This document shows, in pieces, positions 1 through 11,120 of a DNA stretch of 60,000 nucleotides (position 1 is the first letter of the stretch; each line of letters begins with the position of its first letter). Under the pieces are notes generated by a model, which saw nothing but the letters and a program-made list of their open reading frames with translations, did not search any database and was not told the DNA's origin. This DNA is from Symsagittifera roscoffensis (lineage: Eukaryota > Xenacoelomorpha > Acoela > Convolutidae). The translations under genes were made by a program, and so were the position numbers. The stretch lies in assembly GCF_963678635.1 (NCBI RefSeq), contig NC_087065.1:30632252-30692251 (forward strand), given 5' to 3'.

Positions 1-1190
1 CAGTTCAAGTCATCAGAGACAAGTAAACCAAGGTCTTTTACTGAATTTGAGGCAATTATGTCCTGGTCGTTGACCATCACATGACGAGGAAAATTGCCTT
101 TGAAAACAATGAGACTGCACTTATCGTGATTGACTGATAAATCATTTGCAGTACACCCGTTTGCAAAAGAATCAATATCATACTGAAGAGAAAAATTATC
201 AGTATAAAACAACTTTGAATCGTCAACGAACAAATAACAACTGGAAAATTCTATACACTCGGGCAGATCATTGATGAAAAGAAGAAAAAGAAACGGCCCC
301 AAGATGCTGACTTGAGGAACCCCTATAGTAACAGGACGTGGATTGGAAATGTGCGCATTTATTTGAACACACTGTGATCGGTTACAGAGATACGACGAAA
401 AAAAATAACAAGAAATCACATCGATACCATACATTGATAGCTTGTTCAGAATGATATCATGACCAACAGAATCAAAGGCTTCACTTAAGTCAAAACAAAC
501 AGCAGCAGAAGGAACGTTGAAATCGCTAGTGTGGTCTACTTTGTCAGGAAACGATAACAACTGTGTTACAATTGATCGCTGTTTTCTGAAACCATGCTGA
601 GATTTTGACAAATGTTTCCCAATTTTTGGATATATATGATTGAAGAGAACTTTCTCAAAACATAAACCAAGGGGGTGTAAGGTACTGCTAGGTCTGTAGT
701 TTGTAATATCATTAGGAGACCCAGACTTCAGAATTGGAGTAACAAAACCACATTTCCAGGCAACAGGCCAGACGCAAGTGTTGATAATAATGTAAAAAAG
801 AAAACTAACAAGAGGAGAAAGTAACGACGTACAACATTTATAAACAATAGCAGAAATACAATCAAGAGAGCAGGTGTTTTTAACGGATTGTAAACATGAA
901 CTAACTACCGACGGAGACACAGTGACTTCCAATAATTTGATATCAGATTCAGGAGAAACAGTCGGTACAGTGTAGTCAGACACAGGCTTCCGGAAAACAG
1001 AAGCAAAATATTCGTTGGAAAAATCACTGATAGACTTGTCGCAGACAGCTTGTTTACGGCCCCAATGAAGGCTGTTTGGAATGATTGGGGACTTTTTAAA
1101 CTGTTTCGAGAATTTAAAGCACAAGAAGGAGAGGAAGGAGAAAAGTTCTGAAAAAGCAATTTTTTTATCCAAAACAACTTGTTGGTAAAA
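1..1190 (-). pseudogene. LINE reverse transcriptase domain, partial
   Basis: On the minus strand this stretch is open in one frame from about 1190 to the window edge. It reads through the standard non-LTR RT blocks: an NYRPSS-type block near 700, QHGFRKQRS near 580, FDLSEAFDSVGHD near 480, GVPQVSILGP near 310 and the catalytic box FVDDSKLF near 220, then a DLGLLVSDDL block at the edge. This enzyme copies the element's RNA at a nicked target site. One usually invariant position is altered (GVPQ-V-S where the family has GVPQ-G-S). A TGA at 1191-1193 separates it from the endonuclease in the same frame. The C-terminal part lies outside the window. Confidence 0.9.
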
Positions 1191-1742
1191 TCACTCTCTA
1201 TCCGAGTCATATAAGACAGATTTGAAAATTTTTTTCCGTCGCAGAGTTCTGAGTTTTTTGGCTAAACGAATAGATTGAGAAGAGTATTCATTAGGAAAAT
1301 CAAGTCTTCTTTTACTCTTTTTAGCGCATGAATCATCAAGTGCGGCTTCAATCGAAACATCAAAAGTAGAAAGTAAGTCACTTTGAGAATTTGAATACAA
1401 CTTGGTGTAAAGAGGTTCTAACAAACAACTAACTCGTTCCGTGTTGAAAATCTTCTTTGAACACAATTGCCTTGAGACATCGGCTGTAAAACAATCATCA
1501 CTAGAGACTATGCACATGAGCGAAAATTGGATAATGGTCTGAGTAGGTTTTCTCTGAACGATAGACAACAAATCTCTGCGGGTCATTCGAGTATTACCAG
1601 ACAAAATAGTCGGAAAACTCACTCTTTGAAACAGATTGAGATCATCAAACGCTCTCAAAGTGTTCATCGAATATTCAGAGGATGCATAGTATGAGCTCCA
1701 CCAGACGTCAGCTAAATTGAAGTCTCCTAGAACAGCAAACAC
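1191..1742 (-). pseudogene. LINE AP-like endonuclease, C-terminal part plus linker
   Basis: The start of this open stretch reads VLGDFNLADVWW, the GDFN motif of the exonuclease-endonuclease-phosphatase fold used by LINEs to nick target DNA. A basic linker follows (KKSKRRLDF, KKLRTLRRKK), which leads into the RT in the same frame. Upstream, from 1743 to about 1890, another frame still reads as endonuclease-like sequence (MVVYISPLSSDYRVESS), so a frameshift lies near 1743. The N-terminal half of the domain is missing because of the insertion of element A. This is a dead fragment. Confidence 0.75.
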
Positions 1743-2535
1743 AGTTTAATCTGACGGGAAGGCGACCGATGTGTTTGAGCACCTCATCATGATGGTTTTG
1801 AACAGCGTTTACAAAAATAGATGACTCAACGCGATAGTCGGAACTGAGAGGGGAGATATAAACAACCATCAAACCAAAAAACGTCTGATTGACTTAGATG
1901 AAAGTGTGACATTCGACCAGAATGGTCAAAATGCAATTTCGCACTTGAATTTTTCATGGAACATCTAACCGAGAATATTGAGGGTTTTTATGAATTAGTG
2001 ACGTCATTTGGACGATCAGACATATCGGGAAGTGTTTTTTTTTTACTGAAATGCTAATTTTTAAAATTTCCATTAGGACGTGAACGACACTTAACCTTTT
2101 TTGATTTCGCACACACTGAAACTGCGAAATCAGAACAACAATAGTCTCAGTGACAACAGCAACAAAAAACGGCAGAATGATGAGATCGTGGTTAGAAATT
2201 GTCAGAAACCACTCCGAGTTGTGACGATTGTGCCGCTGCAATCGTTACAGAGCAGTTCACAAGAACCAGGAAGGGTGTTGGGACGACGTGTCCAGCCTCC
2301 CGAGAAGAAATAAGAGCGTTATTTCTCCGGATTCCAGAATCCGGATGGGTCTCGAGATTGGAACTTGAACTGTTTTATTTTTTTTACAAATTTTTAGCTT
2401 CCCGAATTGTCTTGAGTTGAATTTAAATAATACCAATTTCGTTTTCAGATGATGAGAAGCTAGGAGTTGGGGAAAAGGGTTGATCCATTTTCGATGTAGA
2501 TAACGATTTTTATTTACTGAACAAAAACAATAGTG

Positions 2536-2549
2536 ATATAAAATATAAG
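2536..2549 (+). promoter_or_regulatory. TATA-like box of the A 5' LTR
   Basis: ATATAAAATATAAG lies about 30 bases before a hairpin conserved in all LTRs here. The same position holds ATATAATATATAG in the A 3' LTR, ATATTAAAATAG in B1 and CATATAAAAATAGG in B2. Conserved placement supports a core promoter; the start site is inferred. Confidence 0.5.
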
Positions 2550-2574
2550 TAGTAGCCCTGTTTTTAGGAGTGAC

Positions 2575-2609
2575 CTCGTGGTCTGGGGATACTGAGACCC
2601 AGCCATGAG
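2575..2609 (+). promoter_or_regulatory. Cap-site (TAR-like) RNA hairpin, A 5' LTR
   Basis: Stem CTCGTGG - bulged T - CTGGG, a ten-base loop, then CCCAG - CCATGAG: twelve pairs (one G-U) with one bulge. B1 (23537) and B2 (43472) form the same hairpin with different paired bases, so the fold rather than the sequence is kept. It starts about 26 bases after the TATA-like box. Confidence 0.65.
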
Positions 2610-4739
2610 CTCACTATTTTTGCATATAATTATTTAATTAGAGCGTTCTGATCGAAGCCGAAAACAGTGACGTTTTTTTTGTCGGACGGATGTTAGAAAG
2701 ACCACCAAAAGAACTGGCTTTGGCAGACGCGGTGAAAAGCATGTAGAGCTGTGTTTGGACGCTGGCCAGTCGCCTTAGAACCTAGCTTTATTTTGCGTCT
2801 TTATGTACTTGGTGTTATTCCTTTTAAGATCATGACCGGCAGAACCGTTAACGAGCACTCCGCGCCGAGCGGATGCTCATAACAAGGCATTAACCACCGG
2901 GACGGGAGATTAGTTTGGAACCCGGAAGCCTTCCGGATTCCCGTGAATAGCTTTTTAACCTAGTTAAGACCAAAAATTCAAGTTCCAGGAAGGGTGGGGG
3001 GATTGGCCGTCCCGTCGTTCCCTGGGAGGTTTGTGACCAAAAACACTTGAAGATATACAGGAAACCAAACAAAAAGTAGTATAGTAACTAAAAAAAATTA
3101 AATAACCGAAAAAACCAAAAACAGCAGAAAAGTATTAAATCAGTAGAAATCATCCCCCCAGACGAGATGTGATCCGACTATCCCGTTTGTTTTTGTTAGA
3201 TATATTGTTGTTAGAGGCTTTTATATCAGTCAGGATCTTTACGATCAAGTTTGTGGCCCGTTTGGGGTGCTTGTACTGCAGGGTTACTTGAGTATTTAAG
3301 CACGTTAAAGCTAATTTGCGCTCAATCTGGAAGGTTCTCGGGATTAGAAAAGAAGACTGATCCGGCAAGCAGTGCGACGAGCGACAAGAAGGGGGCTCGA
3401 GGACAGCAACAATTGACTGTTGGGTATCATTAACAAGTTTTGTATCCCTTTTGGTACAAAAAGTAAGATATTAATCTGTGGGGGGCTCGACAGTGACTGC
3501 ACTGTAGTGACCCTTCACTGAACTGCGAATTTCCGAGTTAAGCACCTTAATTCGGGTATTGAACAAACCCGGAGGGGTAAAATGTTACTAGTATTACGTT
3601 TTATACAGCCTATATATTAATACTCCTATACCGTTTTCAGTGAAAAACACAGTAAGCAGACCGGTTTTTAGGGTCTAAGTACCCATGTTTTGACCCCCTC
3701 CCACAAATCGAGATTTTTCAGATATCGATATTTTTTTAAAAAGTAAAAAAGCGCTAAACTAGTGAGTTACATCGTAACTGTACAAGTATAATAGGTAGAA
3801 CCGGTGAACTTAGTTCAGAAGTGGTTGGAACTAATTGGGTATCAAAAACCGAATTTTCTTGATTTTTGAAAAAACGAAACGCTACAAAATAAGAGAAAAT
3901 TTTTTTGAAATTTTTGAGTTAGGACAGTAAAAGTTGTTGTTCGGCAATGTTCGCTAGTGAACTGACGGGTTTTAAAACCCGTTTGACGATAACCTTCCGG
4001 GTTACAGTGAAATCGAACTTAACTTAATTTAGTGGATTCATCAATCCGGAAGGGTCCAAATAGCAATGTTTTTGGCAAATTTGTTCAGCTGGATTGTTTT
4101 AGAGCGTTTTCTTTGCATTATCAAGCAGAGTATAGGCCTTTTGAGCTCGAATCAATAAGTTTCAGGTAAAAAAGAACAGAATTGCAAAAAAAGATAGAAA
4201 ATTTTTTGAAGGAGGAACCTATAAGATAGAAAATTTTTTGATTTTAGACAGAAGACGTTTTGGTTAATAATTTTGGAACAACTGGACAGATCCAGTTGAT
4301 CTTGTTACCATTAGATCAGAAATTAGGTGAGCTTACTCACAGAAACATCAATTATTCAAAAAAAGAATCGTGACAGTTTTTTAAGACCCTTCACGTTTTA
4401 TAATTTTTTTCGGAAAGCCCTTCTAACCCTACCAAATGATAATAACAGTTATATAAGGCCAATTACGCTGTTCTAGACAGAAACGGAAGGCTAAGGAAAC
4501 CAGAAAACCAGAGCCGAGTCGAAGTTAGGCTAGTTATAAGACCCTTCACGGTTAAGGTGAATTGTCAAATAAGAATTTGTCAAATTAAGATGAATTGTCG
4601 AATAATTGGCTTAGCTTCAATCCGGATGGGCCTTGGGACAGAAAACATACCCTTCCTAGTTAGTTCCTACAGCATAACAGCATCGGAGAACGTATCCGGA
4701 AGGGTATAGGGTGAAAAATTTAAAAGTCCCGTAAAAGCT

Positions 4740-4971
4740 GTTTTTGCCAATCCGGAGGGGTCCCAACTTTACCAATCCGGAGGGGTCCTTTTTTTGCCAA
4801 TCCGGAGGGGTCTTGGTTTTGCCAATCCAAAGAGGTACTATTTTGGCCAATTCGGAGGGTCCTGTTTTGCCAATCCGGAGGGGTAATTTTTTGCCAATCC
4901 TGAGGGGTACTATTTTTGCCAATCCGGAGGGGTCCTGTTTTTGCCAATACGGGGGGTACTTTTTTGGTCAA
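4740..4971 (+). repeat. Tandem repeat, about nine units of about 25 bases
   Basis: The core unit TTTTGCCAATCCGGAGGGGT is repeated with small changes. Open frames crossing it on both strands translate to repeats and are not genes. The CCGGAGGG core also recurs, reversed, in the leaders of B1 and B2. Confidence 0.9.
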
Positions 4972-5320
4972 AACTTAAGTGGAAATGAGAAAGTAACTAG
5001 AAAAAGGTATCAAGTTATTAGGAGACAGGCTAGGAACCAGTGATTGCACTGGTAACTTGCCTTTTATAAAAGACCAGACTAAAACAAAACAGGTCTAAAC
5101 CCGGATATTCGCGACACTAAGTGTAAATTGAACAAGAGTTTGTAACTGAGATTTGTGTGGATTGAAATCCCAATCGTTTTTGGGAAAAGTGAATGCCCTG
5201 AGGATTTTAATAGGTCTAGCTCGAGCATTCCGAAGGCAGATAGGTAACACAGGACTCGGTGGGTGCAATAGACGCCCACTTGAGAAAATTACTGCCTTCA
5301 AGTTTTGGTCTCTTTGGTGC

Positions 5321-5401
5321 AGCGTCGGAGAACGTATCCGGAAGGATATAGGGTGAAATTTTTAAAAGTACCGGAAAAGCTGTTTTTGCCAATCCGGAGG
5401 G
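5321..5401 (+). repeat. Direct duplicate of 4680-4761
   Basis: About 80 bases around CGGAGAACGTATCCGGAAGG and AAAAGCTGTTTTTGCCAATC occur at 4680-4761 and again here, about 640 bases apart, with few differences. In the second copy the end of the unit is folded into a perfect hairpin. Confidence 0.85.
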
Positions 5402-5415
5402 ATTGGCAAAAACAG
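5380..5415 (+). other. Perfect 16-pair hairpin in the A leader
   Basis: CTGTTTTTGCCAATCC, loop GGAG, then the exact reverse complement. It uses the leader repeat unit as its left arm. It survives without mismatch in an otherwise decayed element, so it may be recent or functional. Confidence 0.85.
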
Positions 5416-5472
5416 ATATGGATAAGAAAGTTTAAGGCAGAATGGATGAAATGGATGAGAAAGTTTTGGGCA

Positions 5473-5509
5473 CTTGTTTCTAAAGAAAGCTCTCTCTTTA
5501 GGAAACAAG
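5473..5509 (+). other. Second leader hairpin
   Basis: CTTGTTTC-TAAAG pairs with CTTTA-G-GAAACAAG: thirteen pairs with one bulged G and a loop of about ten bases. It lies about 60 bases after the perfect hairpin and about 370 bases before gag. Confidence 0.7.
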
Positions 5510-5877
5510 TTCGACTATTACATTGCGACTGACTAAAGTACAAAACACATACGTTTTTCATTAAAAATATTCTTAATTTTCTTCATTTCTGGTTTCAAAT
5601 CAATTATATCTGTCCTTGATTGAGTAGCGAGAACACTATCTTTTAAATATATTGATACCATCAGACTGTGCTAGCTTCATATCTTACAACTAATTATCGA
5701 TTATTGTGAACGAGTTGTATACACGCTGTACTGTGATAACATACAAGGAGTCGTGGTTACTATTTGAGTGAAATTTTGATATTTTTTTTGTGCTGTGTTA
5801 ATATTATCAGTTATCAGACTACAAGGACACTAGCAATCGAAGTCAGTGTATAGGCAGTAAGAAGTGACAAATTGAAA

Positions 5878-8770
5878 ATGAGTCTAGACAAGCAAGGATA
5901 CCTAAACTAAGTGATTGCTCTAGGAAATTCGTACCAGAGAAACAAAGAAAGGCAATGAGCGACCCTTTTGTGGAAAGGATCAAACGAACCCGGCCCGACA
6001 AAAGGGAAGACAGTTTTAGGCACAATGGTCGAAACCAGGAGTCAAAAGTCCTCAGAAGGACAAAAAGCAATGTTAGAAATAGAGGTCCATCCGGACCCTG
6101 TCATGGATGAGAACCGAGAGGAAACAGAAGATTGACCAGTAAATCTACTCCGATAGTACAAGGCCAAGATTTTGACTCTTCCACAGGGACTTGGGACCGA
6201 GAAGAGATATCGGAACTGTCCGACATCTCTACTGAAAAAATGGCGACTACAAGATCACCCACAGACAACACCACGATGCTTGGCGTGACGGAGCAACCGG
6301 CAACGTCCTCATCGTTTTCAGAAAGAGAGAAGAATACTTTCGGAACTTTTTCTCCATTTACCATGGGAGCGGGGGTACAGGCGATGAAGCAGAAACCCAG
6401 TAAGAAGAAGAGGACGACGACGAGCAAGATGACTTAAGATCTCAAGTCAGCCTCAATAGTTCGACTCAGGAGAATGACGCATACAACGATAGATATACTG
6501 GCACCATGGACCAGTTTGGTGTAGTGAGGACAATAAGCAAGACCACAAATGGATCAGGCCAGTCAGGAGATTTTGTGAACTAGATGAATTCGGAAATGCG
6601 AACTGGGAAGAATAGAAATACAGGGCTATGAAACGTCGAGGCAGAGAATCAAGACCCGAGTCTCGACCAGCACCAAGCTACCTGGGACCGACAGGGTGAC
6701 ACCGCCACTTGTGATGCCATAAGTGGATAACGGAGCATCAATTGAAGAAGCCATGACCAATATAGTGAGCAGCATAGGAGAACAGAATGAACAGATGTCC
6801 TTGATGAACAGAATGAGTGAATTAGAAAGGGCAGTCCACGTCGAGAGAGAAAATCTGCGGGAAGAGATCAGACGCAACAGACAAGAAGTTAGTAGAAGCG
6901 GAAAACGTTTGAAGGAGAGAACGGATTAACACTTGGCTAAAAACTTGTCGCAAATGACGAGAAACGCTGAGCAGAGAGAGTTACGATTGAAAGGTTGAGA
7001 AGTTGAGTTACAGGGAGAAGTTGAGAATTCAACAAGAGCAGACTCTTGGGACTCGTGACTCGAAGATAGATGCGATGATGGAGAGGCGAACTCAGGCTAT
7101 CATGGATAGGTTGGATGGGCTACTAGGCAGCAGGAGTGGCTCAAAAAATGGGGAATCCAACTCGGGAGAACCCAGCAGGGAGCCGAGAGTGAACTTCAAT
7201 GAACAACCGAATAGGAGAAGGAAAGATGAATCCACTAGAGGAAGTGGCAGTTGATCATTCTATGCCACAGGGGACAATAGACCACGGGGCCCAAACATCA
7301 CAGGAAGTTCAACTGGCAACAGACCGACCTCAAACGAACGACCGACCCAAGATACACATGCGACTGGGAGATGTGATTCCAGAAACAGGAGTCATGCGAA
7401 TCAAGGAAGAAGTCATCCCAGCGATTCGGACAGGAGGGAGAATCCAGATCCCTTATCAGGTGGCAATGATACTCAAGAGGGGCATTAAAGAGACGCTACA
7501 TCAATGGCCACAGACTTTGAACCTTTGAACAGGTCCTTGGAATTGTTCCTAACGAGGTTATCTAGAACCAATGTATTTAGTTAAAAGTCCAGAACGGTTT
7601 TTAAAAACCAAGATGCTATAAAGACGAATCTGATGGCTGTATTGATACCTGGATAGTGGTGATGAAACTGCTTTTTGAAGAAGATGACTTGTCAGAAAGA
7701 CAAGAATGCAGTGCTCTTACCAGCAACCTGGAAGGGACAGCCCTAAACTGTGTGATGGCCAAAGAGCAATATCAGCGGGATACTGCTGATAAAGTCTTTG
7801 AAATCTTGTTAAATCGTGTTAAATCTTGTTAAAACGATGAGCTTTGAGAAACGGAGACAATGTGAAGACGAGACAATAGACAAGTTTCTAGACAATTTGG
7901 AGATGTTGAGAAGGCGTAGCCAACCAGAAAATCGAAAAGAATGATCAACCTGGCAGTAGCCTCAAAATTCATCGATGGTGTGAAGAATGATGAGTTTCGA
8001 ACAATTTAAGCGACACATTACACATCACTCTCAGCCAATGCGCCAACACCAGAGGAATTGAGACTTAAGTCAAAAGAATATTCCTCCTTCAAGATACGGA
8101 TAATACAAAAAAAAGTTATGGCAACTCTAACAACGGTCCAGCAAACCAAGGAAACAACTGGTACAAACCAAGGGACGATATGGACAAGAGACGCATTTGT
8201 CAGCCCAACCAAGGGACGACATGCCCAACCTAAAAACAGGGCATGAAAGCAATAGGCTTTAGTCTCGAGGATGAAGATGCGTCAGAGGTCGATTATGAAG
8301 GTTTCATGAGAGGAGTAATTGCGAAATTCGGCCCGAGGTGTTTCTTCTGTAACTTGGAAGGTCATTTTAAAGCGGATTGTCCACAATTCTGGGATGTTGT
8401 GGCAGACATCAAGAATCCAAGGCATGAGGAAGCTTTATCGGGTACGAAAGCCAGCAAGGCTCGCCTATTGAGTGAAGCGGAGGCACGCAAAAAAGAAAAA
8501 CCGGAAGATCTGGCAACGAAGAAGATGCAGACAGTAACGGAAGAGATACGTGAACCGGAACCGGTGACTGTGGCGGATGACTCCAAGATCGACTATAGGG
8601 CAGCCGCGAAGGGTGCTCTAAACAGAGTCCAGCAGGAGTTGGTGACGAAGGAGATCGAACAAATGCTGGAGCTCGAACTAGAGATTGAGAAGATTCAGGA
8701 AAAGCTAAATGCCTTCGGGGCATCAGAAATTGAAGAAACGAAAGCACCAAGCAGTTTGAGCATGAACTAA
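5878..8770 (+). pseudogene. Element A gag (coiled coil, capsid, zinc knuckle), broken
   Basis: Gag is the structural polyprotein that packages the RNA. The first ATG (5878) is followed by a stop within eleven codons, and the frame is then regained several times. A coiled-coil piece lies at 6723-6929 (MSELERAVHVERENLREEI). Capsid-like sequence is at about 7615-8000 (DESDGCIDTWI, ALTSNLEGTALNCVMAK), matching B2 residues 562-608. The last piece, 8243-8770, has a CCHC knuckle, CFFCNLEGHFKADC. The first of the two knuckles seen in B2 is not recognisable here. Domain order follows B1 and B2. There are many frameshifts and stops and no intact product. Confidence 0.8.
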
Positions 8771-8772
8771 AG

Positions 8773-9947
8773 GTGATCTCTGGGCAAACGTTCGGAATAG
8801 TACCAGAAGGAAGCAGAAAACAGTCAATAATTTTAGTTGCGGGACATCAGGTGATCAGGAACCTAAGTGAACCCTCAGAGTTCACTATGATGCATTTAGA
8901 CACATATGCAGATTATCTGAGGCATGAAGAGCCACGCACTGAGTCGAGGGCTGTAAGAGTTTTGTTGACAACGGGTGGCCCTCGAACGAAGAAACTCCAC
9001 GGACGCTACGTGGAAGTCTATGGACCCTATCAAGTGATGTTGAACGTTGACGGGATAAGTATCTACACTAGGACCTACCTCACAAAAGATAGTGACCAAA
9101 TGGGACAAACGTGTTTGGATTAGGAAGAACTTGAGATCCGTAGAATCGGACATGATGCCATGATGGAGCAAGATGCAGTACACATATGGTATGAAGCAGA
9201 TGTGACTGCACAACTGCTAGATACCAATGGGAAAAAAATTGGAGTAACAGGACTACTGGATACAGGAGCAGTGGTAAGCGTGATGCCAATGAAAACGTGG
9301 GAAAGAATGAGCTTCACGAGGGAAGATCTAATTCTAACCTCAGATTTGCGGCCGCCAACCGCGGAGCAATCTACGTGACCGGAAGGACACCAATAACGGT
9401 CCTTCACATGGGAGGACGCGATCTTTGGATGAACTTCCTGGTGGTTGAGACTTTAGACAACTCAGACCAATTCATCCTGGGCCGTGATTTTGCCAGGAAC
9501 TTCGATGTCATAATTGACTTGAACAACGGTCTAATAAGGATTAGAAACCCTGACCGGAAGTATGTTAAGAAACCATTTAATAGAATAATAACAGATGAAA
9601 ACAAGGTACCAATATTTTTAGAGAGAAAGGTAAAATCACAGCCGGGACAAGCTGTAGTAGCAATTTTTAGAATGAGAAATTTGAATTCATTTAGTGATAG
9701 TAAACAGGTTTGTTTGGTACCCAACCCAAATAGTCACAGCTCGGTGATTTTAGGCCGGAGCTTTTCCGTAACAGGAAACGGGCTGTTTGCCAGTGTGTTG
9801 TTGAACACACTGGACGCTACGGTTACGACCCAGCGTGGAAAGAAACTTGGTTACGTTTTGCCGATGAAAACCGACTATGAGGAGACACAAAACTTGAAGA
9901 GATATAGTGTGAAAGCCCGAATCATGCTGATAAGGATAAAATTTTAA
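8773..9947 (+). pseudogene. Element A aspartic protease region, broken
   Basis: Retroelement protease cuts the Gag-Pol polyprotein. LLDTGAVVSVMPMKTW near 9250 carries the DTGA active site, and FILGRDFARNFDV near 9470 is the second conserved block. The protease spans two frames: the 9160-9378 segment and the 9297-9947 segment overlap, so a frameshift lies near 9340. A TAG at 9121 interrupts the region before it. B1 and B2 have the same region with the same motifs. Confidence 0.8.
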
Positions 9948-9979
9948 AGGAAATTGATGAATTTTAATCTATTAAAAAA

Positions 9980-11120
9980 GTGTTTTCAATAAAATCCGAG
10001 ACGAATGACGGCTTGTCGAACTGCTCGAGTTTTCCGGAACGCCCCTCGTCATATAAACTAGAATCCGACAAGCCGGTTTGGCCGGAGATAGAACACTTGA
10101 GAGGAAAAATAGGTGAGGGAGATTTTGAATCATTGAGGGCGGTTTTAAATCGGAATGCGGATGTATTTTCAAAACATAAGGCGGACATTGGCTGCTGTAA
10201 TTTTGTCGAACACGAAATAGAATTAGAGGAAGGCGCCATTCCTCACAGGGAAGGCGCAAGGCGAATGACGCCTCATAAATCGGAAGCGTGCTGAGCGGAA
10301 ATAGAAATGTTGCTCGAATACGACATGATAGAGCCCTCGAAATCGCCTTGAGCTTACGGAGTAGACATGGCCAAGAAGAAGGGGGACAGCTTAGATTTTG
10401 TTGCGACTTTTGTTACTTGAACGCAGTGACAATAAAAGATGCGTACCCGATACCGCGAAAAGACGAGAGCCTCTCGAAACTTGGTGACGCCAAACTCTTC
10501 GCCACACTGGACGTGGGTTCTGCCTACTGGCATGTCCCTCTGCGGAAGGAAGACAGAGAAAAGACCGGATTCGCATGTGAATTGGGTTTTACCAGTGGAA
10601 GAGGATGCCCTTTGGCTTGTGCATCGCCACGGCCACTTTTCAAAGGCTTCGATGGCTCAGGTTTTGACCAGAGTGACGAAGAAGTACGGGAACCTTGTGA
10701 TGTGTTACGTGGATGAAGTGGTCATAGCAACATCCACCCTGGAAGACCACATTGATCGGTTCGATGAGGTCTTTGGCTGCATGAAAAGAGCACGCTTGAA
10801 ATGCAAACCATCGAAATGGAAAATCCTCAGGGATTCAATCAAGTATCTAGGAAGAATGGTCGACAGCCATGGCGTGAGGCCGGACCCGGAATCAGTAGAG
10901 GCTGTGTTGACATGGAAGGCTCCCAGAACGGACAAACAACTTCTGAGCTTCATAGGGTCTGCCAATTATTTCCGTGAGTTCATAAAAGAATATGCAGACA
11001 AGGTGTATCCCATGCAGAAGCTGATGCGCAACAAAGGAAAGAAGTTCGAATGGAACGAAGAAGTTCAAGCTGCCTTCGAAAACACAAAGCGGGTACTCTG
11101 CGAAGCGCCAGTGCTAGGCA
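9980..11120 (+). pseudogene. Element A reverse transcriptase, broken
   Basis: It reads as Ty3/Gypsy RT in pieces: LRFCCDFCYLNAVTIKDAYP near 10390, FATLDVGSAYWHVPLRKEDR near 10500, and CYVDEVVIATSTLEDHIDR near 10705. The catalytic YVDD of the B copies is YVDE here, which would abolish or weaken polymerase activity. There are frameshifts near 10380 and 10600, and stops at 10291 and 10349. The piece after YVDE (SIKYLGRMVDSHGVRPDPES) is open in one frame to the RNase H boundary. Confidence 0.85.

Larger units (their letters stand above)
1..1904 (-). mobile_element. LINE (non-LTR retrotransposon) fragment, APE-type
   Basis: Minus-strand remains of a non-LTR element with the end of an apurinic-type endonuclease followed by a reverse transcriptase. 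The right end stops where the LTR of element A begins (TGTGAC at 1905), so A inserted into this LINE. The left end runs out of the window. The domain order and the RT motifs suggest the CR1/Jockey-like group; the clade is not certain. Confidence 0.85.
1905..2778 (+). repeat. Element A 5' LTR
   Basis: It begins TGTGACATTCGACCAGAATG, the same start as the sequence at 22225 beyond the polypurine tract. The two copies align to about 2600/22914. The right end is set only by comparison with B1 and B2, whose LTR similarity ends just after a shared GCCAGTCG block (here about 2766-2772); the exact last base is uncertain by several bases. It holds a TATA-like box and a cap-site hairpin. Confidence 0.7.
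2779..5877 (+). other. Element A long 5' leader
   Basis: About 3.1 kb between LTR and gag with no convincing coding sequence. It contains hairpins (2853-2878; CCGGAAG/CTTCCGG at 2922-2936; ACAGTG/CACTGT at 3490-3505) at positions where the B1 leader has differently sequenced hairpins in similar context. Conserved patches shared with B1 include the one around GCTTTTTAACCTAGTTAAGA (2950) and the one around GAGTTAAGCACCTTAATTCG (3535). The second half carries the CCGGAGGGG repeats. A primer-binding site should follow the LTR, but I could not identify one with confidence. Confidence 0.6.

Noticed and set aside
4740-4971. Repeats as a CRISPR array
   Set aside because: The units are contiguous, with no spacers of constant length, and the context is a eukaryotic retrotransposon leader.
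4656-5043. Open frames on both strands with repeated GLAKIG- or NPEGS-like peptides
   Set aside because: They are translations of the 25-base tandem repeat in the A leader, open in several frames at once, with no counterpart in B.
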